NCBI GenBank assembly: GCA_025617375.2
Contig: JAMYGW020000002.1
Coordinates: forward strand, 124,001-188,000
DNA: 64,000 nt
Reading direction: 5' to 3'
Origin: Acarospora socialis
Lineage: Eukaryota > Ascomycota > Lecanoromycetes > Acarosporales > Acarosporaceae
Both the position numbers and the translations under genes were made by a program. Below, in pieces: positions 13,801-25,985 of the stretch. Positions within the stretch are counted from its first letter, which is position 1, and the number at the start of each line of letters is the position of its first letter. The notes beneath the pieces are model-generated. The model was not told the DNA's origin and did no database searches. It saw only the letters and a program-made list of their open reading frames with translations.

Positions 13801-13966
13801 GCGGTTCTGGCGCACGAAGCGGCGCTTTACTGTGAGTTCTCGGTGGTTAGCATACTGCGATTTGACGAATTAAAGAGATGGAGGCGAAAAGGTCAGAGAT
13901 GGTGGGACACTCACGGGCATCGACACTCTCGACAGGCGGCGGTGCGGCCTCATTCAGCCGCGCCAT
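10900..13966 (-). CDS. sgo1: Shugoshin (centromeric cohesion protector)
   Basis: Five exons: 13966-13915, 13829-13790, 13708-13286, 13193-12547 and 12488-10900, giving 916 residues. The protein begins MARLNEAAPPPVESVDALK and runs into KRRFVRQNRELTK and a heptad-like segment (QSLRIRTLEVE) of the shugoshin N-terminal coiled coil, which in the family dimerises and binds PP2A. Around residues 530-560 lies the basic C-terminal motif (GRASRRPRAGVSYAEPNL, then RDKMRRPTK) that in the family docks on phosphorylated H2A. The role is protection of centromeric cohesin and tension sensing. About 350 residues of low-complexity sequence follow this motif, including poly-Gln, poly-Thr and Asp-Gly runs; this is a long tail for the family. 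Intron 2 is 81 nt, stop-free, and has the donor GTCCGT. Strong antisense frames here are shadows. Confidence 0.93.
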
Positions 13967-14935
13967 CAACTTTCGTCGCTTCGATCAACAATGTACTCGG
14001 ACTTGGAGTTTAGATGCGTGAACGACTGTTGGGGTTGAAAGGTGTAGCGATTGGATAGATCTGCTGTAAGCGATAGCTAAATGCGTAGGTCTAGTCGTCA
14101 TGTCTGACTTCTGGAGATGACGGCGTTAGAGTGAGCATGGTATGGATGTGGTTGTCGATCGTATGTCGAGGACAGCTGCTGTTTGAGTGTTGATGCGAAG
14201 GCGAGTTGTTTACTTTTCGCTTGATTGGGATTAGGGTGGTAGAATATGCGGATGGTCTGTGCTTACTCAGCTCATCATGGTGCTCATATCCTAATCTCAC
14301 CTTAAGCACCATATGTGGTTCTCAATCCGATCATACTTTGACTGCTTGGTTGTTTCCATGAGGGTGAAATACCCTACTGTACATGTACAGCTGTCACAAT
14401 ATATATCTGTCAGTCTTGCAAGGCCTCGTCTCATGTATTGTACTCGTACTGTAAGCAACCCTACGTGCGGACTCCCCAGTAACCTACAGTTCGAATTGAC
14501 ACGCCATCAGTTCATGATGTTGAGTATGATTTATTTGCACGCGACTAAATGGAGAGCAGGATTCAGTGAACTAGACCCAATTCTCTAGAACTGGCACCAC
14601 TACAAAACGCATAGCCAGGAAATGCAATCGCTAACCCCGACGCTCCGCCTACGCCTGACAGTGTGAGGGTCGCTGTGTTGTCCCTCGATCTCTTCCTAGC
14701 CGTAAGATACGTTGCTGGAACACCGGGTATCCAGACGTTCAGGCCAGAAGGCGAGAGATGCTACCGAGTGCTCAGTAACGGTTGTGAAAGACGGATCCTA
14801 AAGGCCATACATATCCCAGCCATCAAATCCATCCGCACTCTCCTCTTGCGCAGCTTTATTTGAGCTCGGAACGCGTGAGTGATGTGTGTCGCCTTGAGCT
14901 TGGGATACATATTCGGTTCGAAGTTCCCGCTCGAG
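13967..14935. promoter_or_regulatory. Spacer between shugoshin and CRM1
   Basis: 970 bp separating the shugoshin start codon from the CRM1 stop codon, both on the minus strand. It should hold the shugoshin promoter and the CRM1 terminator. No TATA box or other defined site was recognised. Confidence 0.5.
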
Positions 14936-17900
14936 TCATAACTCGTCATCTTGATCGATGTCTGCTGGTTTCAGTAAGCCACCGACTTTCATTGCTCTCT
15001 CACGCTCCGCAGCTTTAGCGTCCTTCTGCTCTTTCTCACGATCTTCGGCGTACAGCTCCGTGTTGTCACCGGAAAACTCCTTAAGCTGGATTAAGAAGTC
15101 ACGCAGACTGAGCTTGAAGCGTGGTAAGTCGTCGTTAAGGGCGAATAAACCTTCTACAAACTGTTTGATCTGAACACTATATGGGTGTCAGTCAATGATC
15201 CAGGATAGAGATTGTGAGGATGCGTACATTTGAAGATTCGGGAAGGCCGTTTGCAGAAGATTACCAACGAAATCTCGCAGAAAGTCTTTATTGGGTGTGC
15301 CAGCTGGTGCCTGCTCCGGAGTGTAGACTGGTTCCTGAATCTTGCCGGATTCGACAAAATAGAACATTCGAGCCAAAAGCATGGACTGTGACTTGAAGCC
15401 TGACGCTGATGTCAGCCAATTTCACTGCAGAAGAGTGCCTGAGGTACGTACCAGCTTTGTGATCGCTGTCTGTGAGCACGAAGAACACATCCTGTAAGAT
15501 GGGAATGAAGAATTGTCGGAAGAACATGCTAGATGTTTGCTGATCTGTCTCGGCCATGTTGTTAAGCAGTTCAATACACATGTTGAGCCCAGTGTTCTCG
15601 ACTTCGCGGTTGTCGTGCTTGCTTGCCCACATGCAGGAGTCGATAACAAACTTGAATTGTCGGCCGTCAAGTTTGAGCAAAGCTATATAATGAAGTCAAC
15701 TCAAGCGCTGTTGTGACACTGACCAAGAGATACTTACCAGGGAAGCAATAGAAATTGATGGCTTTCAGCAGTTTGAAGAACTCGACTCGGTGCTCAGGGT
15801 ACTCGGAGAAGTCCTTATTAATCATCTCGAGCGTACATTCGAAGACGTTCTCCATGATCGTTGGCACCTTGTCTTCCATAAGGCTCTGCAAGACGTCAGC
15901 ACCACTCTCAATGAATCACTTCCGACCACAAGGGAATCGAGCGCCCTAGGTTCGGGCTTCTGGCTTACATGAAGTTTGGTGATAATGGTGGTCATCACAT
16001 CCAGTACCTCCGCATCTCGCGCATCCGGGACGTTGCGATTGTAGTCAACTAAGACGGCATCTAATAACGCGGGAACGATGTTGTTGTTAACCATCTCCAG
16101 ATCATCCGCCTTTTGGACGTAGGTGTCAATGAGCTTTAGAATCTCTTTCTTGATCGTTCGAAGTCCTCGGACCTTGGGCATTTTCGTCGCGATGTTGCCT
16201 GGACTAGTCAATACAGATGATAACACCGCGGCCGGCACCCACTCACCTTCTCGTGTGACCGCATCAGAGATCATCTGGCTCGTAGCGCGGTACATCGATA
16301 GCATGTCTAGATAGATACGCCCAATCTGCGGATAGAAATAGCTCCCTATGGATGTACAGGCAGCCACATTCGTCTTCATAATGTTCCCAACGACCTTGAT
16401 CGTGTCACCATCTTGCAGTATAGACGGATCTTGATTCGCCTGCGCGATGATAGCATCCCACTGCAAGAATTAGTCAACATACATAACTACTGTCAGGGAG
16501 ACTCACAGCGGTGTTTGGATATGACATGAGTTCTTGGATTAGCCTCTCCTGCACATTCTTCTGGCCTTGTGCGCTGATCATATATCCGCAAGCCTCGTAG
16601 AAGGTATGAACTTGTTGGGGCGACAAATCGCATGTAATCTTTCGCATAGTTCGTACAATCTCTTCGATAAATGGTTCCGTCTCCCCGGGCTGTAGGACTA
16701 CAAAATGACGCTTGCACTTGTTCGCAATCTTGATGAACGTGTCGCAAGCCATATCCTGAACACCTTGGAGATGGTTAGCAGCTCCCATCAATTAAATCGG
16801 ACAAGTAACTTACCCTCATGCGTCTCGTGCATGAATTCGAAGAGCTTGTTGACCACAGTCTTCAGGAACTTCCAGTGCGCTTTCAAGAACCGGGGGTACT
16901 GTCCAACAATATACATGATGTTGCTGGCCACAACCGCCTTGTTGTCTTTACCACGCTTCATCTCGGTCAAGCCCAAAAGGTCCTTAATGACTGTGACCAA
17001 GAATCTCTTCTCTGTCTCCTCGTTCATGGCACCCGATATCGAGCCGATAGCCCAGCACAGCGTATTACAATTCGCCCATGACCATTCCGTACCATCAACT
17101 TGCCGTGCCAGCTTTTCAGACATGATCGTCTCAGTGTCGACAACATCCAGATGCGTCAGATAGACCAAGCACTCCCTCGTCGTCTTATACAATTGTATGG
17201 TGTCGCTCTCTTTTACGAACTCCCGCACAATTTCACCTTCATCATTCTCAACGATCAAGACTTCCTCGGGCCTCACCATCTTCTCGATCATGACTTGACG
17301 TAGGTTGGACAAAACTTCGCTATACTTGTGCTTGCGGAGTGGATAGTTGGCTAAAACGTTCGGATGTGGCGCTCCACCGTTTGATAAGCCGCTAACACCC
17401 ATGTTGATGAGAGGGTTGATATCGGTAATGGGCAGCTGCTGCATCTCTTCATACAACTCTTGAACCAGCTTTGTCCAGTACTCCAAGCAGATCTTGAAGA
17501 TCTCTCGGTCTTCAATCTGACTGATTCGAATTAGGTAGAAATGGGCGTGCGTAAGGTAGTCCCTGTTCGGCAGGTTTTCGATGAGCTGGACATCGTTAGC
17601 TACGGCACGTCAATGTTTTGATGATCTACACACATTTAGGTGGACAGTGAAAAAGTTGCATAAAAACAGGGCAAGATTCTGAACGAACTCCTGGTCTCTT
17701 GAATTGCTTTTCGAATATGTGTCCTTGAGGTCCAAGGAGAGGGGTATGATGCTTGATATTGTAGTCAAGACTTCCGTAAACATTTGCACGAGCTTCTCAT
17801 CGTATGAGTACTGTGGTCCTATTTGCAATCCTCCAATCTCTGTCAAACACTTCAGGGTAATGTTCCGGAACTCTGGTGTTTCTAGGAACCGGCCACGTAA

Positions 17901-18822
17901 GGTTTCGATGATGGGAGTCTCGAAGATGTAGCCCAAAGGAATCCAGTTCAGGAAACGGAGCAAGGTCTCCAAGGTGGCCTTTATCAGAGCCGCCTGATCG
18001 GCAGTGTTCAGGACCTCGGAGCATAGTTGGAATATCGAAGCAAACTCTGCACACATTGTGCTCTTCAAGTTCTTCGTCTTGGTCGAAGTCATCTGATCTG
18101 CCGAGTAATCGAATACCTCCTCTGACAGTAATCTTAAGATTGCCATGTTGTTCTCGCAGATCGATAGGCTTGTGTGGCATGATGAGATGATCTCGTTGAT
18201 GAAGGTTGGCCAGTTATGCGGCCATTCTTGCTTGAGGATGGATACAAGAACGAGGTTCAGTTTGTTGAGGAATGTGCGCTGGCTCTTGAGGCTCTCTTCT
18301 GAGTTCGAGGTTTGGATGATGCAGTTAACGACGAAGTTTCGGATACCTTCACTTGTGGTCAGTCTACCAACAGTCAGAGGCAGTAACAATTGAGACAGAC
18401 CTTGACATTGCTCTCGTGGTAAGACCTTCCATCTCGTCATGATCACATTGTCCAAGACTTGAAGTCCCAGATCTGCTACTCGTTAGCCCCCTGCTCTTGT
18501 ATAAACGAGTGCGCCCAACACTTGCACTTTGTCTGAGGATACGTAGCGTCTTGTAATATCTTGTCCACCAGTAACCACGAGTCCGGATTCTCCTTAAACT
18601 GTTCGGTTGGGTAAGTGTGAGTCGATGCCGTATGGTAGGGGTGTAGGGAATCCGGTCATGTACCTGATTCATCGTCTGCTGTGCTTGTTTTTGCTGAACA
18701 CACAAACGTCAGCTTGACCGCTCAAATCAGGCATGATGAAGAGGTTCTAAGCTTACCACATCGCCCCTGCCTTCATAAAACGTCCGGACAGTCTTGTCCA
18801 GCTCCTCTATGGACATCGACAT
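14936..18822 (-). CDS. crm1: Exportin-1 / CRM1 nuclear export receptor
   Basis: Thirteen exons (18822-18757, 18693-18664, 18598-18526, 18472-18401, 18346-17634, 17585-16814, 16763-16507, 16460-16247, 16198-15969, 15885-15738, 15682-15452, 15399-15228, 15176-14936) encode 1072 residues, the normal length. The receptor carries leucine-rich NES cargo out of the nucleus with Ran-GTP. The N terminus [20 protein letters not shown] starts the importin-beta-type region. HEAT repeats follow, with strongly conserved blocks such as [15 protein letters not shown] and [20 protein letters not shown]. The NES-groove cysteine is present in [14 protein letters not shown] at about residue 495, at the position of human Cys528; this predicts leptomycin B sensitivity. 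Intron 3 (18525-18473) starts with GC, giving a GC-AG intron. Intron 4 is 54 nt and stop-free. Confidence 0.97.
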
Positions 18823-19989
18823 CTTGGTCCGGGAGCTTGATGTGTTTGTCTAGAGCGAAGCGATCTTATGGAAATCTCAAAACTTGACGAGCCAGTCGTC
18901 GTACAGCTAGTGGATGTGTTCGACGTCAAGAGGTGCAGCTAAAGCTCGGCCGTTACAGTGATGGTGGGGCACACGAGGCTCGTGGAGGGGTGTTGTAGGT
19001 GAAGATCCAGAGTTGACAAGCACGGTGACAAAGCAGCCTTTACACCTCCCCGCAAGCTTGCAACTTCTGGTACGAGAAGATGGTATCGGGGCTGTGATGT
19101 GTGAGCAGATTTGAAATGGTATGAGGTATGGCAATATGGAATCACGGTGTGGTAAAACACTCGCAGCAGCGTTGTTGACGGCAATCGCCGGTTCCGCCAT
19201 CCGTTTTAGTCATCCGCTACCATACGTACGAGTATTTGCACAATCGTGGATCAAATGTGAATGCTTTCGTCCCATATCTGGACAAAGTTCACAACTGTCA
19301 GACAAATGTTGTATTGCATCTACAAGATCATGTGAGACTTTTTCATTCAAATTTGCATTTCATTTGGTAGGAAAAGAATGTATGTAATATGATAACTGCT
19401 TCTCTCATATGTGCTCTGAAGTCATCCCGCTATGCTATCTGCGGGAATCAATCACTCGCTGTCTTTGCGCCGCGAAGTGAGCCTGGCAAGCAGGGCAAAA
19501 TCCCTGTATCTCATTAGTTTGACGGTAGCAATAGCATCCCCGTCCGCCGTCGTAATATCGCTCGCAATAATGGAGCATGCTGCGGCCCAAATGGCCGCAG
19601 ACGGTGTAAAGAAGCGTAACCCGCCAGCACATGACGCTGGTGTGGGAGAGAGGCTGAGAGTTCTTCCGGCTGAATTGAGTATTTGCTTCGAGTGCAGTGA
19701 TGTGAGGCCAGAAGATTCGATCAGAGGCGGATATTCTGATGGATGTCTGTATGTTAGAGCTGGACGGCTGGCGAACTATCTTGGATGTTCGGACGTTTAT
19801 ATAGTTTCCACCTTGCTAGTAAGGTACGCGCCATGTTCCATTGCAACAGTCGTTCTGTGGTTACTTGTCACTGAAAGCATAAACAATGGCATTGTTCCTC
19901 AACAATGCTTGGACAACCCCTTTGTTCGACGCCAAGCTCCCGATGGTCGCGACCACCCCTCCCAGGGCTGGAGATTCAGGTATCGAACA
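18823..19989. other. Intergenic: CRM1 promoter and aldolase-like 3' flank
   Basis: Holds the upstream region of CRM1 and the 3' flank of the next minus-strand gene. Frames such as 19432-20547 on the plus strand begin here but are antisense shadows of the aldolase-like gene. No other gene was seen. Confidence 0.55.
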
Positions 19990-20950
19990 TCAGTCCTTGA
20001 AAGCGCCCTGACACATGGCCTCTTCGTAATCGTAATCTGGTTGAAATTCCAAGTACAGAGTTTCCGGATCGCTTGCCATCTTGAAGTTGTACTCCGCTTC
20101 TTCGTCACTGATGATTCTTTTTTCGATGCCGTTCGCCGCAGCGGCTTCCGCCAGCAATTGGATCTGACAGCTTCTCTCCATCATGCCGAACAAGAAAGCA
20201 GCCTCGTCAACAGTACCGCCCACGGTCAAGAGCCCATGATTCATGAGTATACATCCCTTTCCGTCTCCCAAAGCCTCAGCAATCCTGTTACCTTCCTCTT
20301 CCGCGAGAACCACCCCACCATAGCTTGCGTACACGCTGTGGGCGCTGTAGAAATTGCAGACGTCCTGGTTCAGCATCTCCAACGGCTTTGCGAATGTACT
20401 CCACGCCTTCCCATACACCGTGTGAGCGTGACAGGCTGCGTGAACGTCGGGCCTTGCTCTATGCACGGCCGCATGGATCAAGAAGCCTGCAGCATTGGCA
20501 GGACGGCTTCGATTGCCCCCGAGGACTTTGCCAGACAGGTCGAGTAGGATCATATCAGACGCCTTGAGCAGGCCGAAGTGCACACCGAGAGGGTTCATCC
20601 AGAAGGTATCTACGTATTCTGGATCGCGGACGGAAATGTGTCCAGACATCCCTTCGATGTAGCCGTGCCGGGAGAAATAGCGGAATGCAGCGGCCATGTG
20701 GTTGAGTTGCCATCGACGCTTCTCGGCAAAGGAAGGGAAGGTAGGGATGCCTGCCGATTCCAAAGTAGTCAGTTTGATGTCCAACAGCTTAAGAACGCAT
20801 GATCGTACCAGGCAGCGTGAAATGCCCATGAGAGATCGCTTGTAACGGGGTCAAGCCTTGGGCTCCATGAACATGACCATCATATGCCTCTGCTTTCTTT
20901 GCAGTCATGATGACTTTGGAACGATCGTCGGAAGTCGCACTGGGACTCAT
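19990..20950 (-). CDS. Class II aldolase/adducin-domain protein (Mug14-like)
   Basis: Two exons, 20950-20809 and 20750-19990, encode 300 residues. The intron is recognised because the family sequence runs from FTLPG straight into IPTFPSFAEKRRWQLNHMAA. The class II aldolase/adducin fold fills most of the chain: GMSGHISVRDP near the N-terminal third, the metal-ligand pair in CHAHTVYGKAWSTF, and a further histidine in MNHGLLTVGG. Enzymes of this fold are zinc-dependent aldolases or epimerases; the fungal group that includes S. pombe Mug14 has no settled substrate. Because the zinc-binding histidines are kept, enzyme activity is plausible, unlike animal adducins. The neighbours do not suggest a pathway. 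Confidence 0.9.
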
Positions 20951-21591
20951 GGTGGCGAATTATGTCTCGATCTCTGGTGGATACGTCTCCTGGACCGGAC
21001 GGACCAAGCTGCGCTTAATACGGTAGATGTAATGAGCCATCGCGGCGGGGAGATCTCCCAGTACCTAGCCCGATAGTGAACAAGTCGAGCTTCCAGAACG
21101 AGGATGGCTACCTAACTTGATACTAGATCGGTACTAGGTAGATAAGGGCTAACGTTACCCGAACCGGCAGATCGAACTTCAAGTCTGATTTGTTATGAAC
21201 ATTTGTAGTTATGAGCTTAGATTGATTGCAGGAGTTCGAACGTCGGATGGTAGTAAACTATACAAGTGTCCTTCTGGAATGACAATTACCAACGTGTCTT
21301 AGCATGAGATCCGTACGTGTTAGTTTCCATAACTTTCCTGAGCGACAAGACACATGTAGTCACACTCCCAATCTTGTGAGTATAGCATTGATACATTGCA
21401 GAGATCTACCCGCACAGTCAACGTCGAGCAAGATACTCATCCCACTCGCAATACAAACATCACTGACTCCCATAACCCAAGTGGTTTTAAATCTACGTCT
21501 GTAGCCTCCGGCAACATAGCGTATCAGAGGAGAGAAAGGTAGTAAAGAGAATACATAAAGCTGATAAATAGAAAGGGACTCTTCCATTACT
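20951..21591. other. Intergenic spacer
   Basis: 640 bp between the start of the aldolase-like gene and the stop of the next minus-strand gene. It would contain the aldolase-like promoter. Nothing specific was recognised. Confidence 0.5.
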
Positions 21592-22847
21592 TTACGCATA
21601 TGAAGCAATCTTAGAAGGCTCAACTAGCTTGACAATCGACCTGCGCACACAAAAGCTACCATTGAGGGGCGATGACGGAGTTGAAGTTGGGTGAGTACAA
21701 CCGCCGGCACAAGTATAAATGGTCGACAATACCGAGGTAGTCACAGTAACAGGGATTGCCGATCCACTGACGGTGGTCGTGGTGACAATGGTTGTAGGCG
21801 TTGTTACGACTATCGTAGTCGTAGTTGGAACTGCTGTTCTAGTCGCAGTCGTGATAGTTTCTAAGCTGAAAACCGTCGTTGGGACTACAGTGGTGTTCGT
21901 CACGCGGACCGTGGTTGTGCCGATGATCGTAACATAGGTGATCAGTTGGGTAGTCGGTACGGCTATGGGTGTACTGGTCGTTATCGTGACAACAGAAGGT
22001 GTACTGGCGGTGGTGGAGGAGGCGTGAGTGACGGAGGTGGTGGAGGAGGTATGAGGGCTCGTGGTGGTGGTGGCAGGGACTGATGATTCGGTGTAGCCAT
22101 ACCCATAGTCATCAGTGGTGGTTCCCGCTGAGTCGGTGTAGTCGTACGAATCGTCAGTCGTGGTAGCGGCCGAATCGGTATACCCATACCAATGGTCGGT
22201 AGTGGTAGCCGCTGAGCCATCGTAGGGCTCCACGGGATTGCCGGATAGCTCATTGTTCGCACAGTCTGGAAGTTCCGGTAACGTAGTGTATCCCAAGCCG
22301 ATACAGTAGTCATAAGTGGCGATGCTGGAGGTCAGTCAGCAAATGAGGCTTTTCAGGCTACCGGACCCATCCCAGTAGGCTCGACTCACGTGAAGTTGGC
22401 ACAGTCATCAAATGAAACCTGAGAATCACTGCAGTCTTGCGGTTGGTCAACCAAACAGATGGTGAGCTCATTCTGAGCCGATGCGCAGTACGGGACTGTC
22501 GAGTCTTGGATGGCAGCAGTCCTGAAAGGGGTCAGCAACCCTCAACAGTAGCTGCGTATGGAGTGGACAGACAGATCATCCACACATGTATCCAGAAGGT
22601 CCGGAGAAACGGTATCGCAAGCCCATGACACAACATCGGCGAGATACTGTGGGTTTCCTGGCGCGAAAGCCTGCTGGCGTGTATTGAGACCACCCTTATT
22701 AATGAAACTCAGGGCCTTTGCAGCCTTGCTCGCCGCTCGCCCGACAACGTCGTATGGGCGGAATCGGCTAGCATGTATGGGAACAGCAGCAAAGAAGATT
22801 AAGGCTACCGCGAACTGACATGAGGTAAAGACTGTGGGACGAAGCAT
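21592..22847 (-). CDS. Secreted Cys-containing, Thr-rich glycoprotein
   Basis: Three exons, 22847-22573, 22521-22390 and 22324-21592, give 379 residues. The first 26 residues (MLRPTVFTSCQFAVALIFFA, then AVPIHA) are a typical signal peptide. The next roughly 130 residues hold an even set of cysteines (SWACDTVSPDLLDTC, VPYCASAQNELTICL, QDCSDS, DDCANF, YDYCIGLGY, LPDCANN), so this part is probably a disulfide-bonded domain. Three 14-residue Thr/Tyr repeats (SAATTTDHWYGYTD and relatives) and a long Thr/Val stretch, likely O-glycosylated, follow. The chain ends with another Cys pair and no evident GPI signal. I do not recognise the family. A cell-wall or surface role is inferred from composition only. 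The 3' end could be altered by an unseen intron. Confidence 0.75.
22090..22215 (-). repeat. 42-bp coding repeat, three copies
   Basis: Three in-frame units of 14 codons, each starting Ser-Ala-(Ala/Gly)-Thr-Thr-Thr-Asp and ending Tyr-(Asp/Gly)-Tyr-Thr. They lie in exon 3 of the secreted protein at the junction of the Cys-rich part and the Thr-rich tail. Length polymorphism between strains would be expected. Confidence 0.8.
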
Positions 22848-23784
22848 GGTTGACTAAGGAGCGACAAGTGAACTGTGGTCAAACTGAAAACACAGAGTGC
22901 TATAAAAAAGGGACGTAAATTGAACAGAAGGAAGGTGTCCATGGGAGATATAGCATCTTGGTTTGTTGTTTTTATGTAACGCGCCAAGGCTGATCACTAC
23001 ATTCCTCCCCGTTGGAATGTAGAAAGGGAGATTGCACACTCAAGAGTCATTAATGACGAATTCAATTGGTATCTGGGGTATCTGTGCAGTACGAACACAT
23101 GAAAGCTCTATGGGATATGAAATGGTGCCAGATAACGAGGTGAAGAGACAGGGCTTTAACGTTCCCAGCACAGATAACGACTAACCCACGGGTTCGCTCT
23201 CGCTCTTGGGTAACGCCAATGCTCGACTCTAACCCAAAACAATCCACCCACGAGCCTCATTCAGTATGTGCTTTGGTAAAAAGCCTGGGCTTCGATACCC
23301 CGGTGTGGGAAGACATCCTCTTTGACATTGTGCTATCGATGGCTCAATTAGATCAACGGCTGTAACACGTCTGGTGGTAGGAATGCTGACATAATTCGAA
23401 GGGGTAATGGTCCGCCAAGACAACCACCAACGGCGGCAGCGCTCTACCGTATCACCGAAGGCAGAGCCGGCCCGCTTTAATCTCCCCAAAACCTCTCGCG
23501 GCGAGGATGAACAATCGATGATGCAACTAGGGACCATGATGGTGGGTATGGCACAGTGATCGTGCGGTTATCTTTGAGAAGCAATGACGTGGCAACGTCG
23601 AAAGAGAAAGCTGAGCGCTGCGTCACCTTCGATGAGCTCGGCTATATGATCAATCTGCAGCGGCGGTAGCCTTCAGGCTGCCAACGGGCCGAGCCGACAG
23701 GTGAGTGTGTGCTTTGCCGGCGCAGTGCGGTGACTTTCCCGGTTGATTCCCCTAACACTCGATGGTGGGTCTCGATGATGTTCA
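22848..23784. other. Intergenic spacer, no gene seen
   Basis: Contains the upstream region of the minus-strand secreted-protein gene and the 3' flank of the decayed gene. No domain-bearing frame was recognised on either strand. Confidence 0.5.
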
Positions 23785-24544
23785 TCAACCCCGATATCCG
23801 TCGATCCCAGAGGTGTCTCCCTCGAAGTTGTCCCAGAAACGTTGAACCGCCCGTCGCGCGACGTCTGAATATGTGAAGCGGCCGCGAAAGTAGTTGAAGA
23901 CGGCAAATTCGTCTTTGGAGAGGATATATGTGTTTGGCTGCGCTTGGATGCGCTGCCAAATCTCGCTGATGGCTCTCTCTAGCACGGCGCTGACGGCAGG
24001 GTCGAGGGGTCTGTCTTCACCGTTTCGTGCAATCTCCAATGCTCTCTTGACGGTAAGCTGATTAGACAATCCGTTGCCTCCCATCCCGACTAGTTGGTGG
24101 TGAGTGTATCGTCCCAAGGTCCAAGGGCAGAGGCAGGATAGCGTTCGCCCATAGGAGGATAAGCTCAACCATATAAAGCGGCCAACGCCATCCCATGACC
24201 GCGTGAAAGGGTACCTGGCAGACCCGAACGGAGGTAGGTTCGGTCCAACTGGCAATCTCACGATCATGCTTAAGCCTAGCCAGCCACATCTGAGGACGTG
24301 AATAGTCCCGCTTGCGCTCCGCCATAATTGGCCAATTCCAAGTTTTAACGTCGAGCACAATCCAAAAGTATTCCTGACAGCACCTTACCCTAGCATGAAC
24401 TCTGCCGACAAAGCCGGTATCTTAGCCTTAAAAAAAGAGCCTTTCTTGATGCTGTTCGAGAAGAACGTCTAGTCGCCAGCCCAAGTGCTGCTCCTCGCTC
24501 CCGATCAGGGTGTCAAGCTTGGGACTAGAGCCAAAACGTGGCAT
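23785..24544 (-). pseudogene. Decayed conserved fungal gene with frameshifts
   Basis: Two protein-like blocks lie in order but not in one frame. The N-terminal block starts at the ATG at 24544-24542 (MPRFGSSPKLDTLIGSEEQH, then LGWRLDVLLEQHQERLFF) and stops at a run of seven T (24430-24436 on the + strand as A). Dropping one T restores KAKIPALSAEFMLG up to a possible donor at 24388. The C-terminal block (GMGGNGLSNQLTVKRALEIA; LDPAVSAVLERAISEIWQRI; DEFAVFNYF) is open to the stop at 23785. Between them one frame reads WRWPLYMVELILLWANAILP and needs a shift near a GGG at about 24114 to join the end. The blocks resemble a fungal family of unknown function. Decay is the simplest reading; assembly errors in homopolymers are the alternative. 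Confidence 0.6.
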
Positions 24545-25985
24545 CTGAACGATGGCTCTCTCCCCTCTTGGGAGCAGTCGTCAGCCCATCCTTGAGCATT
24601 TAAGCCTCCGGTCAATCCACCAGACCTGTAACATGCCCGAACAACGTCGAGGCTGACTAGGATGCGATGTCTGGCCTTGGCGGTTAGAGGCGAGTCAGAC
24701 GGTGATTAATCATAGCGTCGAAGATTTGACTTTACATTGCCGTATCAACGGTGAGGTTCGTACATAGGAGTGTTTAATTTATTTCTGCTATGCGCATTTG
24801 AATGGACACTTAACGTTCACCGAAAAGCCTATTCACGAAGAGCCGATCGACTTATTTGCACATTCCTGCCCTCACCGACGAATTAGCAACCGGACTTGGA
24901 TATAGACACTGAAGAAGCGAATGGCCCGCCCCGAGGAGGGGTGTAAGCCGGCCTCCCTCGCCCACATGAGATGTGATTCGAATGCGTTACTGGTTTCCAC
25001 TGCCATGGGAATAGGCAATCAGTAAGTTGTAGCATCCTGTTCCGCCGAACTAAAACGGAGGCAGTGGATTCGGTGTCGCCGCAGTCTCGTGAACAGGTCA
25101 TCGAAGGGCTGCAGACGCCAACACCAGAGACATTCTCCCCTACCTCATCTAGGTAGATGGATGAGTACTCGAGGACACTGGACCAAGTCAAGTACTCCGG
25201 ACACAGTACTTCGTACTCTACACATCATCGAACTCATCGTTGCTGCCCGAAAAGTTTCTTTTTCGGGGTTTCATGCAGCAATGACAACTCTCGGCTTATG
25301 CGCGGGTAGTGATGCATGTCTGCTTGAATCCCCATGGTGGCCATGTGAGCCTGAACCTCTCCACCCCATGGTTCATGCATCTGCGAGCTGGCAATTGGAA
25401 CCTTGCCTTATGCGGGTCACCGGGAGTGGAGGCCAATCAATGTGGAAACCCTATATCATGATAAAACCATGGCTTCCGAAAAACAACCATAACTGCAACT
25501 ACTGCTCTCTGCATCCACGGAGCTCTCTATCTAACGGTCACATACGACTCGAGTGCAGCGACAAACCTACATGGCATAAGGTAGTTTCGGATCCGTTGCC
25601 AAGCTTCGAGTACGAGCCAATGCTTGGGCAAACCCTATCAGGTGACTGCGGGTAGGCCCTGCGGCGGGAAGCGCTCAGACTGTGGCACGTCGCAGAGCCG
25701 CTTGTCTGGGTCAGAGTAATATTTCGAGAAACAAAGGGCTCTCGGAGGCTTACCGTGTGATAAAGAAAATAGCAATGTGGACAGACGGCGGATGATAATG
25801 GCTCTTTGTTGGGTGGAGCAGCATCGCTCTTTGAACAAAGGCTGGCTATAAATGCTGCGACATCACAGGTGATGGGAGCTCCTCAGGAACTCTTATACGA
25901 AACATCTTATTATCTCGAACTTTCTTCACCCACCTACACAAAGTTGATACTTACTGACAATCCTAGAACAATCGACGACGGCAAC
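24545..25985. other. Intergenic spacer with no supported gene
   Basis: The plus-strand frame at 25089-25655 has no domain and overlaps frames on the other strand. The last 150 bp are the promoter and leader of the Pro-rich secreted protein. Confidence 0.5.
25847..25852 (+). promoter_or_regulatory. Probable TATA box
   Basis: TATAAA 134 bp upstream of the ATG of the Pro-rich secreted protein at 25986, at a plausible distance for a fungal core promoter with a 60-100 nt leader. Confidence 0.5.

Noticed and set aside
19432-20547. 371-codon plus-strand frame
   Set aside because: It is antisense to the class II aldolase gene, whose motifs and intron are convincing.
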